The notes beneath the pieces are model-generated. The model searched no databases and had not been told where the DNA came from. It was given only the letters and a program-made list of their open reading frames with translations. Position numbers and translations under genes: made by a program. Source: Methanosarcina sp. DH2 (GTDB lineage Archaea > Halobacteriota > Methanosarcinia > Methanosarcinales > Methanosarcinaceae). Taken from it: a stretch of 55,770 nt of DNA. Of the stretch, positions 26,521-36,177 are shown piece by piece; the stretch's first letter is position 1, and each line of letters starts with the position of its first letter. Location of the stretch: NCBI RefSeq assembly GCF_020804225.1, contig NZ_WJBI01000015.1, positions 116,296-172,065 of the forward strand, written 5' to 3'.

Positions 26521-27585
26521 ATGGCAAATCCAGGCGATAAAATATCACCAATCGATGTAAAAACCGAAAAACTTAAAAACCTGCCAGTAATCAAAGATTA
26601 TTACCTTGTTCTGGGTGGTGGAAAAATTGGCACAGATTTTCTTCATTACGCCCGCAAGAATAAGTTCCCCTTTATGCTTGTTATCGACAGGGATGAAAAC
26701 GCGCCTGCTTCAAGAGAAGTTCAGGTTCTTAAAACCGAAAGCGAGATTGTAGATCTCCTCAAGAAAAGAGCAAAAGCTCCGGTTCAGGAAGGGATGAAGG
26801 AACAACTTCTCCGGGCAGAAGGGAAAAGGAAAGAAGAAAATAAGGAATCTGATAAGGAATCAAGTAAGGAATCAGGTAAAAAATCAGAAGCTTATTTTTA
26901 CAGAATGGACATGCAGAGAATCCCTTTTCTCCTCAGCTCTGGCATCCCTGAATATATTATCCCTGCCGTGCCATGCCATGCAGTTGCATATATGCTTGCA
27001 GATATCCTTAAGTTCCCAATGCAGGAGGCAAAGAAAGAAGAAAGCCTCAAAGAAAACCGCAAAGCAGGCCTTCCAGAAATAAATAGTCCTGAAAAAAGCA
27101 TTTCAGAGAAAAACAGCCCTGTAAATGAACTCTTTATCAGGCCTGAAGATTCGGAGCTAATGTCTTTTTTCAAAACAATTGCATCGGTGTTTCCTGAAGA
27201 TGTAATCGCAGGCAGTTACCCTGAACACAGCATGCTGTTTTTCTCGTATGCAAGGGAAGGAGAAATTTGTCCCGATGGCTGCCCCGGACCGAGAGATAAA
27301 TGTCCTACCTTCGGGCGGAAAAAACCGAAAACCATTACCGAATATACAAGAGAACTTATCCACACCATCCCGGGATGGGTCTTTGAAAGCCATCAAATGA
27401 AGCCTGGAATAGGTGGATTGAAGGGCGTGGAGTTTAAACGGAATATGCTGGAGATCCGGGAATTCGTAAGTAAGCTTCAGGAAAACGGGAGCGCGAAAAA
27501 GTCTGAAAAACTCGAGGACAGGGCTTTTTTCATAGCTACTACCTGCACATGCCATGGGGTTTTGAACATTTTCTACGTTACCTGA
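26521..27585 (+). CDS. Rossmann-like protein with cysteine clusters, function unknown
   Basis: 354 residues. The N-terminus (YYLVLGGGKIGTDFLHYARKN, about 27-47) is a dinucleotide-binding-like G-x-G-x-x-G motif followed by an acidic end of strand 2 (LVIDRDENAP). Two low-complexity Lys/Glu/Ser stretches (about 100-125 and 170-205) look like linkers. A cysteine cluster C-x3-C-x6-C (EICPDGCPGPRDKCPTFG, about 248-265) and a C-terminal TTCTCHGVLN suggest bound metal or an iron-sulfur cluster. I recognise it only as a methanogen-type conserved protein. GGAGG precedes the ATG. The family name and activity are unknown. Confidence 0.6.
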   Translation: MANPGDKISPIDVKTEKLKNLPVIKDYYLVLGGGKIGTDFLHYARKNKFPFMLVIDRDENAPASREVQVLKTESEIVDLLKKRAKAPVQEGMKEQLLRAEGKRKEENKESDKESSKESGKKSEAYFYRMDMQRIPFLLSSGIPEYIIPAVPCHAVAYMLADILKFPMQEAKKEESLKENRKAGLPEINSPEKSISEKNSPVNELFIRPEDSELMSFFKTIASVFPEDVIAGSYPEHSMLFFSYAREGEICPDGCPGPRDKCPTFGRKKPKTITEYTRELIHTIPGWVFESHQMKPGIGGLKGVEFKRNMLEIREFVSKLQENGSAKKSEKLEDRAFFIATTCTCHGVLNIFYVT

Positions 27586-27671
27586 ATTGATTATTGAACA
27601 TCCGCCGGCCCTATCCTGACTATCGAGCTCTTATCCGAAATATCAAGTCTCTATATACAAATTATCAAATA

Positions 27672-27715
27672 ACCTTTCATAGAACCTTTCATAGAACCTT
27701 TCATAGACCAGCCGT
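27672..27715. repeat. 12-bp direct repeats before the DUF72 gene
   Basis: Three consecutive copies of CTTTCATAGAAC/CC, with related ATAGACC motifs to about 27745. No gene lies in 27586-27802. Confidence 0.75.
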
Positions 27716-27802
27716 TCAAACGATCAAGCAGCTTTTCATAGACCAGATCTTCCATAAACCAAAGGTACATCTGTTAGCAGACACGATACTGATGGGGATT
27801 AC

Positions 27803-28486
27803 ATGGATGCATTTGTGGGCACAAGCGGCTGGTACTATGAGTGGAATAAAAAGAAAAATCTGGAGTGGTTTGTGGAGAACTCCGGTTTGAATTCCGTAGA
27901 GCTCAACGCAAGTTTCTACAGGTTTCCATTTCCAAACAATATAACAGGCTGGAGCACAAAAGGTGCGGAGCTCAGGTGGAGTGTAAAAGTCCACAGGTCT
28001 ATAACCCACTGGCGCCAGTTCAGTGAAAGCGCTCTTGATATATGGGAAAACTTTCGGCAACTGTTTGAGCCCCTGGACCACCTTATTGATTTTTATCTTT
28101 TTCAGGCACCGCCAAAATTCGATGATCTTGAAAAAGCCCTGTGGTTTGCAGGAGAAACGGGACTTGGCGAAAGATTTGCTCTGGAAATAAGGAATAAAGA
28201 ACTGCTTGGAAACGATGAGCTGTGTACAGAGCTTACGGAGAATGTGACCCTGGTATCGGTAGACTCACCGGATCACAGGGACCGAATATTTCCCGGAAAA
28301 ATCGTTTATATGAGAATGCACGGAAGAGAAGGCTGGTACAGTTACAATTACTCACAGGAAGAAATTAAAGAAACTGTCCTGAAAATAAATGAATCCGGGA
28401 GTGAGAAAGTCTACATTTATTTTAATAACAATCATAACATGCTCGAAAACGCAAGGACGGCATTAAAAGTCTTTTCAGATATGTAA
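27803..28486 (+). CDS. DUF72 family TIM-barrel protein
   Basis: 227 residues, matching DUF72 (YecE): the start FVGTSGWYYEWN, then LNSVELNASFYRFP and FALEIRNKE, and the end VYIYFNNNHNMLENAR all correspond to conserved family blocks. DUF72 proteins adopt a TIM-barrel with an anionic pocket, and their reaction is unsettled. Slightly shorter than the family mean of about 240-250. No clear ribosome site. Confidence 0.9.
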   Translation: MDAFVGTSGWYYEWNKKKNLEWFVENSGLNSVELNASFYRFPFPNNITGWSTKGAELRWSVKVHRSITHWRQFSESALDIWENFRQLFEPLDHLIDFYLFQAPPKFDDLEKALWFAGETGLGERFALEIRNKELLGNDELCTELTENVTLVSVDSPDHRDRIFPGKIVYMRMHGREGWYSYNYSQEEIKETVLKINESGSEKVYIYFNNNHNMLENARTALKVFSDM

Positions 28487-28776
28487 ACCCGGGAGTTTTA
28501 CCCCGGTTTTCAAAAATCTCTATTTTTATGGACTGAAAATATCTGGCTTAACGGCTTCAGACTTCTATTCTAATAAGAAAAAAAATTTGCTCCAATTGTT
28601 AACCAGTGATATGAATAAATTATTATATAAAGAGCTATATTTAAAGTTTGATCCGGATAACCCACATGGTCAAAAGTTATATGTCTCAAAATAAGAGTTT
28701 AATTCTATGGCATTGTAACTGGTGACAAAAAGGTATTTGCCCGGAACTCCCTATATATAAAAAAGAAGTGAAATAT

Positions 28777-29874
28777 ATGTTCTGGAGTAAAGATGATATT
28801 GTCGAAAGGCTAAGCAAAATACCTAGAACGCTGGAAGATATCTCAATAGAGGTCTTTGAAGGCGTACCCCCAGCCAATGATCTGGTATACAAAACAGACC
28901 TTTCGAGAGAACATTGTGCAGATGCATCCAACGGCTGCAGAAACCCACAAACAAATATAAGTATAGAACAGGTGAGCATAGAGAAGGAACTTATGTATCC
29001 TTATATGGATGGCTCTCTTTCGAATGAATTTGCCATTCACTCAGATCAGTACCGGTTTATGCTGCCTTATGAGATCCTGGGCTACAATATAAAGAAAGAA
29101 TACAGAATCTTTCAGCCGGAGGAGTTAAAGACCAGGTTCCCAATAGCTTATAAACAGCTGATGGAAACAAAACAAGAGTCTGGAACCGAGAAACAGGAAC
29201 TGGATTCTGCCGAGTGCTATCGTCTGGAAAACGAAAGCTTCCTGCAGTATATAAAAACACCTAAAATAATCATTACCAACCACTACCGACTTCATGCTTC
29301 ATATGATGCGAATGGAAAACACGTGTTTGCAGACGGGATAGGAGTTGTTCTTGGAGATCCCACACTCTACCATTATGTCACATCCGTGCTTAACTCTTCG
29401 ATAGCAAGGGCTCTTCCTGATATATGGAACCGTGAAAAAATGCAGAATAACCAGCATTTGAACTCAAAAATGCTGAAAAGGTTTCCAATTGAGTTTCCTA
29501 AAAAAGAAGTTACTGAGACCCTTATAAGCACAATCTGCAGATACCTGATTTATCTCAACAGGCAAAAGCAGACAGCAAAAGCGTACTCCATACCAGGTTA
29601 CCAGAACCTGATTGATTTTTACAAAAGAATTGCAGATCTTCTGATCCTGGACACCTATATCACAAATGATCTTGATCCGAAGCTCCTTGAAATCCTTGCA
29701 GAAAATATCACAGCATCCGGAGAAGAATTCGAGTACAGTAACGACATAAGCCTTTTAATAGGGCTGCAGGCAATAAAGAAAAATATCCTGGACTCTGCTG
29801 ATTTCCGGAAATGCAGGTTCAACAATGAATTCACCAATATTCTGGCTACCCTGAAAAACAACGGTGTCTGGTAA
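28777..29874 (+). CDS. Solitary TaqI/Eco57I-like specificity domain protein
   Basis: About 365 residues without a methyltransferase NPPY motif or nuclease motif. The N-terminus resembles the target-recognition part of type IIG/TaqI-like enzymes (ISIEVFEGVPPANDLVYKTD, then MYPYMDGSLSNEF and PKIIITNHYRLHASYDANGKHVFADGIGVV, followed by YHYVTSVLNSSIARAL). These blocks normally follow an N6-adenine methylase domain. The C-terminal 120 residues are helical, including LLILDTYITND. It may be an orphan DNA-binding subunit, or a decayed restriction-modification gene that kept only its recognition half. ATG 28777 is chosen; GTG 28768 is possible. Confidence 0.55.
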   Translation: MFWSKDDIVERLSKIPRTLEDISIEVFEGVPPANDLVYKTDLSREHCADASNGCRNPQTNISIEQVSIEKELMYPYMDGSLSNEFAIHSDQYRFMLPYEILGYNIKKEYRIFQPEELKTRFPIAYKQLMETKQESGTEKQELDSAECYRLENESFLQYIKTPKIIITNHYRLHASYDANGKHVFADGIGVVLGDPTLYHYVTSVLNSSIARALPDIWNREKMQNNQHLNSKMLKRFPIEFPKKEVTETLISTICRYLIYLNRQKQTAKAYSIPGYQNLIDFYKRIADLLILDTYITNDLDPKLLEILAENITASGEEFEYSNDISLLIGLQAIKKNILDSADFRKCRFNNEFTNILATLKNNGVW

Positions 29875-29927
29875 AAAAGAACAGGGACTCTGGCTTTTAA
29901 GAATTTTTTAGTTTTCTTATTCCTTTT

Positions 29928-30062
29928 CTTTTTCAGCCAGTCTTTTTTCCAGCAGACATTTTTCCAGTATATATTCTTTCAGTAGATATTTTTCCAGCAG
30001 ACATTTTTCCAATATATTCTCTCAGTAGATATTTTTCCAGTAGATATTTTTTCGGTCAGCCT
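29928..30062. repeat. T-rich degenerate 17-bp repeats between convergent genes
   Basis: About seven copies of a loose unit TTTTTCCAGTAGATA/TTTTTCCAGCAGACA. They follow the stop of the rightward gene and precede the end of the leftward kinase gene, so they may also serve as T-tract terminators for both. Confidence 0.7.
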
Positions 30063-30133
30063 TTTTCGGTTAATTCTCTTTTCAGGTCATTTATCAGGTC
30101 TTTTTATCAGTTTGGTTCTCTCAATTAATTCCT

Positions 30134-32884
30134 TCAGTCTTGAATGAATTGTGATGGACGGTCGCCGTGAGTAGCTGAAAAGGCACATGTCCCACAACTA
30201 TCTCCCTTTGATTCAAAGCTATTTATTAACTGCAGAAGCGTCTGTTTATTTAAGTCCTCTTTTTGCATGACAAACGAAACATTGTTGTTTAATATTTTCA
30301 TTTCCTGCGCGCTCAGGTCTTTTGCAGTGCATACGATTATAGGGATATCCACGGTCTCAGGGTTTTTCTTAAGGGCCCTTACAACCTCAAAACCTGATAC
30401 ATCAGGCATCATCAGATTCAGGATTATAGCATCCGGAAGTTCTGTAGATGCCCTTTCAATTGCTTCCTTTCCGCCATATGCCCGGCTGATAACATAACCT
30501 TCCTCTTTAACCAGAGAAGCTATAAGTTCAGTCATAGTTTCCTTGTCATCCGCAATCAGAATCTTTGGAGATTCCTTTTTCATTTTCTCTTTTAATCGGT
30601 CCAGAGTTGAAAGCAGGATTGACTTTTCGACCGGCTTTACAAGATGGTCAAAGGCACCCCAGAGCATTTTGCAGTCACTTCTTTCATCTATTGAGAGAAC
30701 AAGTACTGGAATTCCTGCAGTCCCGCTGTCTTTTTTCAGGTTTTGAAGCACGTCCCATCCATTCATTTCGGGCAGCATAAGGTCCAGAGTAATTAAAAAA
30801 GGCTTTAATTTCCGGGCAAGAAAGAGAGCTTGCTTCCCTGTGACAGCCTGGGCTACTCTGTAGCCTGCTTCCTTTAATGTGAACATGAGAAGTTCTCTGG
30901 ACAGCTTATCATCCTCAACAACCATAACAAGGGGTCCGGATCCTTCTGATCCTTCGGGCTCAAAAATATCAGAGAAACCTTTTTCTTCGTTATTTCCTGC
31001 CTGATCTTCGGTCTCAGGTTCATCTGTTTCGCCTTTTTTGTCAGAGGGTTCGAGAGTTTTCCCTATTTCATCAGGAGTTTCGAGAGGTTTCTCTATTTTA
31101 TCAGGAGCTTCAAGAACCTTTTCTCCATTTATCTCACAGGTTTCAGGTATCCTTATTTTTTCACCGGCACACAGGATCTTTACAGGCATCTCAAAAGTGA
31201 AGGTTGAACCTTTACCGGGTTCACTCTCAACCGATATCCTGCCTCCGTGCATCTCTACAAATTTTTTAGCGAGAACAAGACCAAGGCCAGTACCTTCGTA
31301 TTTGCGGCTGAGGGCAGAGTCAATCTGCTTGAAGGGTTTGAAAAGATGTTTTATGCCATCTTTTGAAATCCCTATACCTGTGTCGGATACGGCAACCCTG
31401 ATCCCGTTTTCGGATCTTGACCCCAGGACTTCGACAGAGCCGCCAGCAGGAGTGAACTTTATCGCATTGCTTACAAGATTATACATAATCTGTTTGAAAC
31501 GGGTCCTGTCCGCGTAGATAAAGAAACCTGATTCAACATTGAAATTCATTGAAATGTTTTTCTTCAGGGCAAGAGGGGAAATTATATTTTTAGTATCAGT
31601 AAAGGTATCGTAAAGTGTAAAATAGTCAAGTTCAAGGTCCATTTTCCCGGCTTCTATCTTGGAGAGGTCCAGAATACTATTTATGAGCGAAAGAAGATGT
31701 TTTTCGCTATTTGAGATATTTCCAAGAAACTTTTTGTTCAGTTCGTCGAACTCACCAGTGGTCCCTCCAAGCATGAGTTCCGAAAAACCGATTATGGCAG
31801 TAAGGGGGGTACGCAGTTCGTGGCTCATGGTCGCAAGGAATTCGCTCATTGCGCGGTTCGCCCCTTCGGCTGCAAGCTTTGCCTGCAGGAGGTCTTCTTC
31901 AGCTTTTTTATACTCCGAGAGATCTATAAAGCTTTCAACAAAATAACCGTTTCCTCCTATTGAGACAGGCACGACATTTCTAAGAATTGGTATGGGATCT
32001 CCTCTGGCTTTGAAAAGCAAACTTTCAGAGAGATCTTCAGCCTGGTCCAGAGAAAGGGCAGTGCATCTTTCTTCCCCGGCCTGGCAGATTAACTGGCTGC
32101 AGACCATTCCTATAAGTTCCTTTTCGGAATAACCAGTCGTTTTCAGGGCAACAGGATTTGCATCTACAATTTTCCTGGAGGAGGCCTCGATCAGCAGGAT
32201 ACTGCACAGCGTATTATCAAGGATAGTTTTAAGCCTTTCCCGATTCTCCTGTTCCCACCTTTCTGCATTTTTCCTATCGGTAATATCCTGGGCTACAATC
32301 TGAACAATATTATCTTTCCTGTCGATAAGGGACAGGTTAACTTCTATGTCAACAATTTCCCCGTCAGGCTTCTGATACCTCATTTCAAAGTAAGAAGAAT
32401 CCTGTTTGAAAGTTTCCTTAAGTGCCTGTTGAAGCTCAGGAAGGTACTCACCTGGAATAAAGGACATTAGAGAAGCATTAAGTGGGCGCTTCTGTCCGAA
32501 ACCGAAAATTTCGCAGCCTTTTTTATTAATATCCATGACCTTTTTTCCGTCTGAAATGATAACAGCATCATTGGACTGCTCAAAAAGAGCTATGTACATC
32601 TTATCTTTTTCCTTAAGGTCGTCTTCTGCTTCCTTGTAAAGTACGAGAGCATTTTCGAGCTCCATCCATCTCCTGAGAGAAAATATTCCCATTCCAAAAG
32701 AGACATATATTGAAAGAACGAGCAGAAGACCCAAACCCTCACGGTCGTAATTTTCAACAAACAACACAACAGATTCAAAAAGATTGTAGTTAGAAGCTGC
32801 CAGTGTAAATATAAAGCCCAGGACAAGAATAAGTACGAGTTCGTTAGACCTTTTTGTGAATGGCGACTTTGAAATATTTACCAT
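30134..32884 (-). CDS. Hybrid sensor histidine kinase with two C-terminal receiver domains
   Basis: About 916 residues. Two N-terminal membrane helices (about 15-35 and 50-70), PAS (about 95-215, ending VAQDITDRKNAE), a second PAS (about 215-330), HisKA with phosphoacceptor FLATMSHELRTPLTAIIGFSEL (about 350), HATPase_c with N box YNLVSNAIKFTP and DTGIGI, then a Pro/Glu-rich linker with repeats (KIEKPLETPDEIGKTLEP, about 570-620) and two receiver domains (phospho-Asp in LITLDLMLPEMNGWD; the second has AIILNLMMPDVSGFE, where Asn replaces the acceptor Asp). ATG 32884 has AAGGGGG upstream. The next gene upstream encodes a single-domain response regulator. Confidence 0.93.
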   Translation of the reverse strand: MVNISKSPFTKRSNELVLILVLGFIFTLAASNYNLFESVVLFVENYDREGLGLLLVLSIYVSFGMGIFSLRRWMELENALVLYKEAEDDLKEKDKMYIALFEQSNDAVIISDGKKVMDINKKGCEIFGFGQKRPLNASLMSFIPGEYLPELQQALKETFKQDSSYFEMRYQKPDGEIVDIEVNLSLIDRKDNIVQIVAQDITDRKNAERWEQENRERLKTILDNTLCSILLIEASSRKIVDANPVALKTTGYSEKELIGMVCSQLICQAGEERCTALSLDQAEDLSESLLFKARGDPIPILRNVVPVSIGGNGYFVESFIDLSEYKKAEEDLLQAKLAAEGANRAMSEFLATMSHELRTPLTAIIGFSELMLGGTTGEFDELNKKFLGNISNSEKHLLSLINSILDLSKIEAGKMDLELDYFTLYDTFTDTKNIISPLALKKNISMNFNVESGFFIYADRTRFKQIMYNLVSNAIKFTPAGGSVEVLGSRSENGIRVAVSDTGIGISKDGIKHLFKPFKQIDSALSRKYEGTGLGLVLAKKFVEMHGGRISVESEPGKGSTFTFEMPVKILCAGEKIRIPETCEINGEKVLEAPDKIEKPLETPDEIGKTLEPSDKKGETDEPETEDQAGNNEEKGFSDIFEPEGSEGSGPLVMVVEDDKLSRELLMFTLKEAGYRVAQAVTGKQALFLARKLKPFLITLDLMLPEMNGWDVLQNLKKDSGTAGIPVLVLSIDERSDCKMLWGAFDHLVKPVEKSILLSTLDRLKEKMKKESPKILIADDKETMTELIASLVKEEGYVISRAYGGKEAIERASTELPDAIILNLMMPDVSGFEVVRALKKNPETVDIPIIVCTAKDLSAQEMKILNNNVSFVMQKEDLNKQTLLQLINSFESKGDSCGTCAFSATHGDRPSQFIQD

Positions 32885-32925
32885 CCCTTCATCCCCCTTA
32901 AAGGACCAGAAACTGCGTAAACTCC

Positions 32926-33303
32926 TTACACTGCTCTGCATTCACCTGTGCACATCTCTAATATTGATTTGAATCTGCCGATGTCAATGGGTTTAGAAAC
33001 ATACCCACTGCAACCTGCTTTTAAAAACCTGTCCTCATCCCCCTGCATGGTATGAGCTGTAAGGGCAATTACAGGTGTCCTCTGGATTTCGGGGATTTTT
33101 TTGATTTCTTTAAGGACTTCAAGCCCGTCAAATCCTGGCAGCTGTATGTCAAGAAGTATGAGATCGAACCTGTTTTCTTTAGCAATTCTGAGAGCTTCAA
33201 ACCCATCACTCGCTTCTTTACTCTCATAGTCAAAAGTAGTAAGAAGGAATTTGATAAGTTCCATAATTACAGGACTATCCTCAACTACAAGTATACTTTT
33301 CAT
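32926..33303 (-). CDS. Single-domain response regulator (CheY-like)
   Basis: About 125 residues forming one receiver domain: acidic pair VVEDS, phospho-Asp in LILLDIQLPGFDGLE (about residue 54), Thr in PVIALTAHT and Lys in GYVSKPIDI. There is no output domain. ATG 33303 is preferred over ATG 33309 because GAGGGG then lies about 8 bases upstream. It is 41 bases upstream of the hybrid kinase gene and co-transcribed with it. Its likely phosphate donor is that kinase. Confidence 0.93.
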   Translation of the reverse strand: MKSILVVEDSPVIMELIKFLLTTFDYESKEASDGFEALRIAKENRFDLILLDIQLPGFDGLEVLKEIKKIPEIQRTPVIALTAHTMQGDEDRFLKAGCSGYVSKPIDIGRFKSILEMCTGECRAV

Positions 33304-33778
33304 TTCCATGACCCCTCAATCTGCATATATTAAGAGACCTGGCAAAATACAGATGCTTCCCTAGCAAAGTGATTATTTTTCCAAGCTCTGGATTGGTACG
33401 AACTCTGGATCGATATTTTAAGTAGATGCCTCTACCAGTCCATCTAAACAATTACAAGTCCATATAAAGGTTATATATCCTTTAAAACATCAGAGCTAAA
33501 AGCAAAGAGTATTTTTGGCAGACTCGGTAAGACAATTGCATCTAGACCCTGTCGTTTTCCCCTATTTGATAAACTTACTAGACAGTAAGTTAATATATTA
33601 TTCGTTTTCCCCGAATATAATAGAATTTAGTAAAGTTTAAAAGTTACAAAGTAATTGTATTCCATACATATAAAAATTTTGTTTTTTGCCAAGAAAAAGC
33701 CTGATCAGCAGGTAAATAGAACCGGCTTTCTTAAAAAAAGAAGTTATGTTTCCCAAAAAACAGGATAATAATGGGAGA

Positions 33779-33825
33779 ATAGCTGAAGAATAGCTGAAGA
33801 ATAGCTGAAGAGTAGCTGGAGACTA
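33779..33825. repeat. 12-bp tandem repeats
   Basis: Four copies of AATAGCTGAAGA with minor variation. They lie in a 1.2-kb region (33304-34566) that holds no gene, only this array, a MITE-like element and a promoter. Confidence 0.85.
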
Positions 33826-34125
33826 ACCTGGGATTGACCATGCAAAAAGTACCCAGCTAAATATGAAAAACAAAGATGGGAAACGCTCTGGAGATTGAAG
33901 CTGTTTAAGATATGAAAAATGATGTTAAGAATAACGAATAAAATTTGAAAGTTGAGGGTTAAAAATCAACTTTTAACTTACAGGTCCTTTTCTTCCCGTA
34001 TTCTTCCACAATACACGTTACTCTCCGTTGATTAAATAACTTGAATTTAACACATGGGTTTGGTAGCCTTTGATTAATCAGTTTACTTATTCAGGATCAG
34101 GAGAAAGAGTGTTTAGTTCTTTTCT

Positions 34126-34258
34126 TGAGCTTATCCCAAAACTAGGTTTCTTCTTAAATTAATAAAAGTTTCAGAACTATTTTCTATGATCATAAACTCG
34201 ATTGATTGTTCAAAATTCGAGATTCAGAGGATCAATTTTCAGTTTTGGGATAAGCTCA
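34126..34258. mobile_element. MITE-like element with IS5-related inverted repeats
   Basis: A 133-bp segment bounded by perfect 18-bp inverted repeats TGAGCTTATCCCAAAACT. It contains no ORF. Compared with the inverted repeats of the IS element at 53311-54182 (GAGCCTATCCGAAAAGT), 14 of 17 positions agree, so an IS5-family transposase of that kind may have moved it. No target duplication is apparent. Confidence 0.6.
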
Positions 34259-34566
34259 TAAAACAATTCTCTTTTTCTATGTGAATCAGTAGATCTTAAT
34301 CTCGAAGTACAAATCTGAGATTACGTCTTTTTAAAACTTGTTTTCTATTTTACGTACTTTATAAATTCGTAAAAATATTTATATGTCTCTGAGCATTCTA
34401 TATATCGTAGTTTTTTCTCTATGGGGGGATCCAATATGATTTGGATTTTTGACATTTCAATTGTCTTTTTATTTATCCATAGATGGGAAAAAAGGTAAAA
34501 AAACTGACTATAAAAGATCTTCAAATAAAAATTATAAAAAATAATATGGGAGTAAGGAGAGTTTTT

Positions 34567-35826
34567 ATGACTAGAAGATTTCCAAGTCCTAGTTTGGTAC
34601 TTTTCATAGCTGTCCTATTGGGGGTTTTGCTGGTTGTACCAGCCACAGCACACACTATTGATTATATTGCGACTGATATACAGCCTGAGGCCGAATTTTC
34701 CGGTCAGTCCGGCCACTTCAAGGTAATCGATCCTATTGCTCCCGGGGGCAATGTTACATTTATGCTTACTTTTGAATTGATAGAAAGCTCTGGAGGGCCT
34801 ACAACAGCGCTTCCTTTGACTTCCACTTTCTCCGTCAAGAACAAAGGTGGTCCCGCGGACTTTGACGTAACATTTGGTCCTGCACCTGGCACGGCGACGG
34901 CCTCCTATATGTATGAAAAGAACGCTGGGAAGATTATGCCGTTCACTACACAGGTGAAAGCTATAGCTCCCAGTACCCCCGGAAGCTACCACTTCAAAAT
35001 TCAAGCTGAACAAGGCACTCTGAGCAAGGGATTGCAGCCGGGTGAAGGCATAGTCATTCACTTCAAGGTTGCTGAGCCTGATCAGCCATGTGATCCAGTT
35101 GAAACGGTGCTTATTATCGACGAACCAACCTGTACACTTTTTAAACAGCCCTCGATCGATTATACAGCCACGCTGACCTACAACAATGGTGGTACCTATG
35201 TGCCACTGTCTGACAAACAGATTGATTTCTCTGTAGATGGCAAATCCATCGGCTCTGCGACCACTTCTACCGATGGTAAGGCAACGATCACTTACAACCC
35301 CAGCGCTCTGTCGGTCGGTGACCATACTGTCGTAGCTAAATACCAAGGTGAAGAGTGCGCATATATGTCTGACAGCCACTCTGCCACTTTTGGAGTAATA
35401 TACAGGTTCCTGGGCTTCCAGCCCCCAGTCCAGATTGACGGAGTAGGATCAGGTCTCTTCTCAGGCAAAGTCATACCTGTCAAGATCAAGATCGCCGACT
35501 ATTATGGTAATCCGGTAACGGATGCGACAGCTCGCGTCTACTTTACTCAAACGACTCAGGCTCTGGAGATTCAGGCAACAGCTATCCAGTCAGTGATTGT
35601 GGATACAGGCAATCTTATGCGTTATGACGCCACCCTGGATCAGTACATTCTGAACTGGGACATCAGCAACATGCAGAATGGTGCCTATAACATCCGTGTA
35701 GCGATGGGCGAAGGAGAAAAGTGCGCTGTAGGTCACTGGGCCCCAGTAATGATCCAAAAGAGTGGAAAGAAATCTACTACAACGTTGGCACTCAGTTTCC
35801 CAGCTTTGTTTCAGATAAAAATTTAA
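34567..35826 (+). CDS. Secreted protein with Ig-like and PxKF domains
   Basis: About 419 residues from ATG 34567, which follows AAGGAGA; longer in-frame starts at 34483 and 34546 lack one. A Sec signal peptide (about 1-29, ending PATAHT) precedes a beta-rich domain, then a big-Ig-like domain (about 175-280, YVPLSDKQIDFSVDGKSIGSATTSTDGKATITY), then a PxKF domain (about 285-400: FSGKVIPVKIKIADYYGNPV ... MRYDATLDQYILNWDIS). PxKF modules are usually near the C-terminus of surface proteins. The last 20 residues look unlike the family and may come from a frameshift caused by duplication and decay just downstream. Probably cell-surface. Confidence 0.75.
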   Translation: MTRRFPSPSLVLFIAVLLGVLLVVPATAHTIDYIATDIQPEAEFSGQSGHFKVIDPIAPGGNVTFMLTFELIESSGGPTTALPLTSTFSVKNKGGPADFDVTFGPAPGTATASYMYEKNAGKIMPFTTQVKAIAPSTPGSYHFKIQAEQGTLSKGLQPGEGIVIHFKVAEPDQPCDPVETVLIIDEPTCTLFKQPSIDYTATLTYNNGGTYVPLSDKQIDFSVDGKSIGSATTSTDGKATITYNPSALSVGDHTVVAKYQGEECAYMSDSHSATFGVIYRFLGFQPPVQIDGVGSGLFSGKVIPVKIKIADYYGNPVTDATARVYFTQTTQALEIQATAIQSVIVDTGNLMRYDATLDQYILNWDISNMQNGAYNIRVAMGEGEKCAVGHWAPVMIQKSGKKSTTTLALSFPALFQIKI

Positions 35827-35844
35827 GACAACCGCATTTAGACG

Positions 35845-35990
35845 ATGATCAAGAATGCAGGCAGTCTGATGCGTTATGGCGCCGTCTAAGGCTAGTACAT
35901 TCTGAGCTGTGACGCCATAAAACGCAGAGCAGCACCTTTAAAATCCGTGATGTGGTGGGTGAAGGACAGAAAAACTCCTTCGCCCATGAG
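35845..35990 (+). pseudogene. Decayed duplicate of the PxKF C-terminal segment
   Basis: The DNA from 35860 (GGCAGTCTGATGCGTTATGG, then CAGTACATT-like and AAAATCCGTG-like blocks) aligns with 35608-35725 of the upstream gene, including GGTGAAGGACAGAAA against GGCGAAGGAGAAAAG. The copy carries stops and small indels, so it cannot be translated. It is a relic of a tandem domain or gene duplication. Confidence 0.7.
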
Positions 35991-36177
35991 CATCTTCCAG
36001 GATCTAAGACAGATTGATATTACGTATCCTCTAGATCGAAACATTTTTTGATGAGCTCAATTATTAGGGGAGCTTTAAACCTCATCATTCTTAAAATAGA
36101 GAAGCGGTTATAGTTATATTGGTCTCTTCGAAACCTCTATAAAGATACGCTCTTGATCATTAAATATAGGTATTTTT

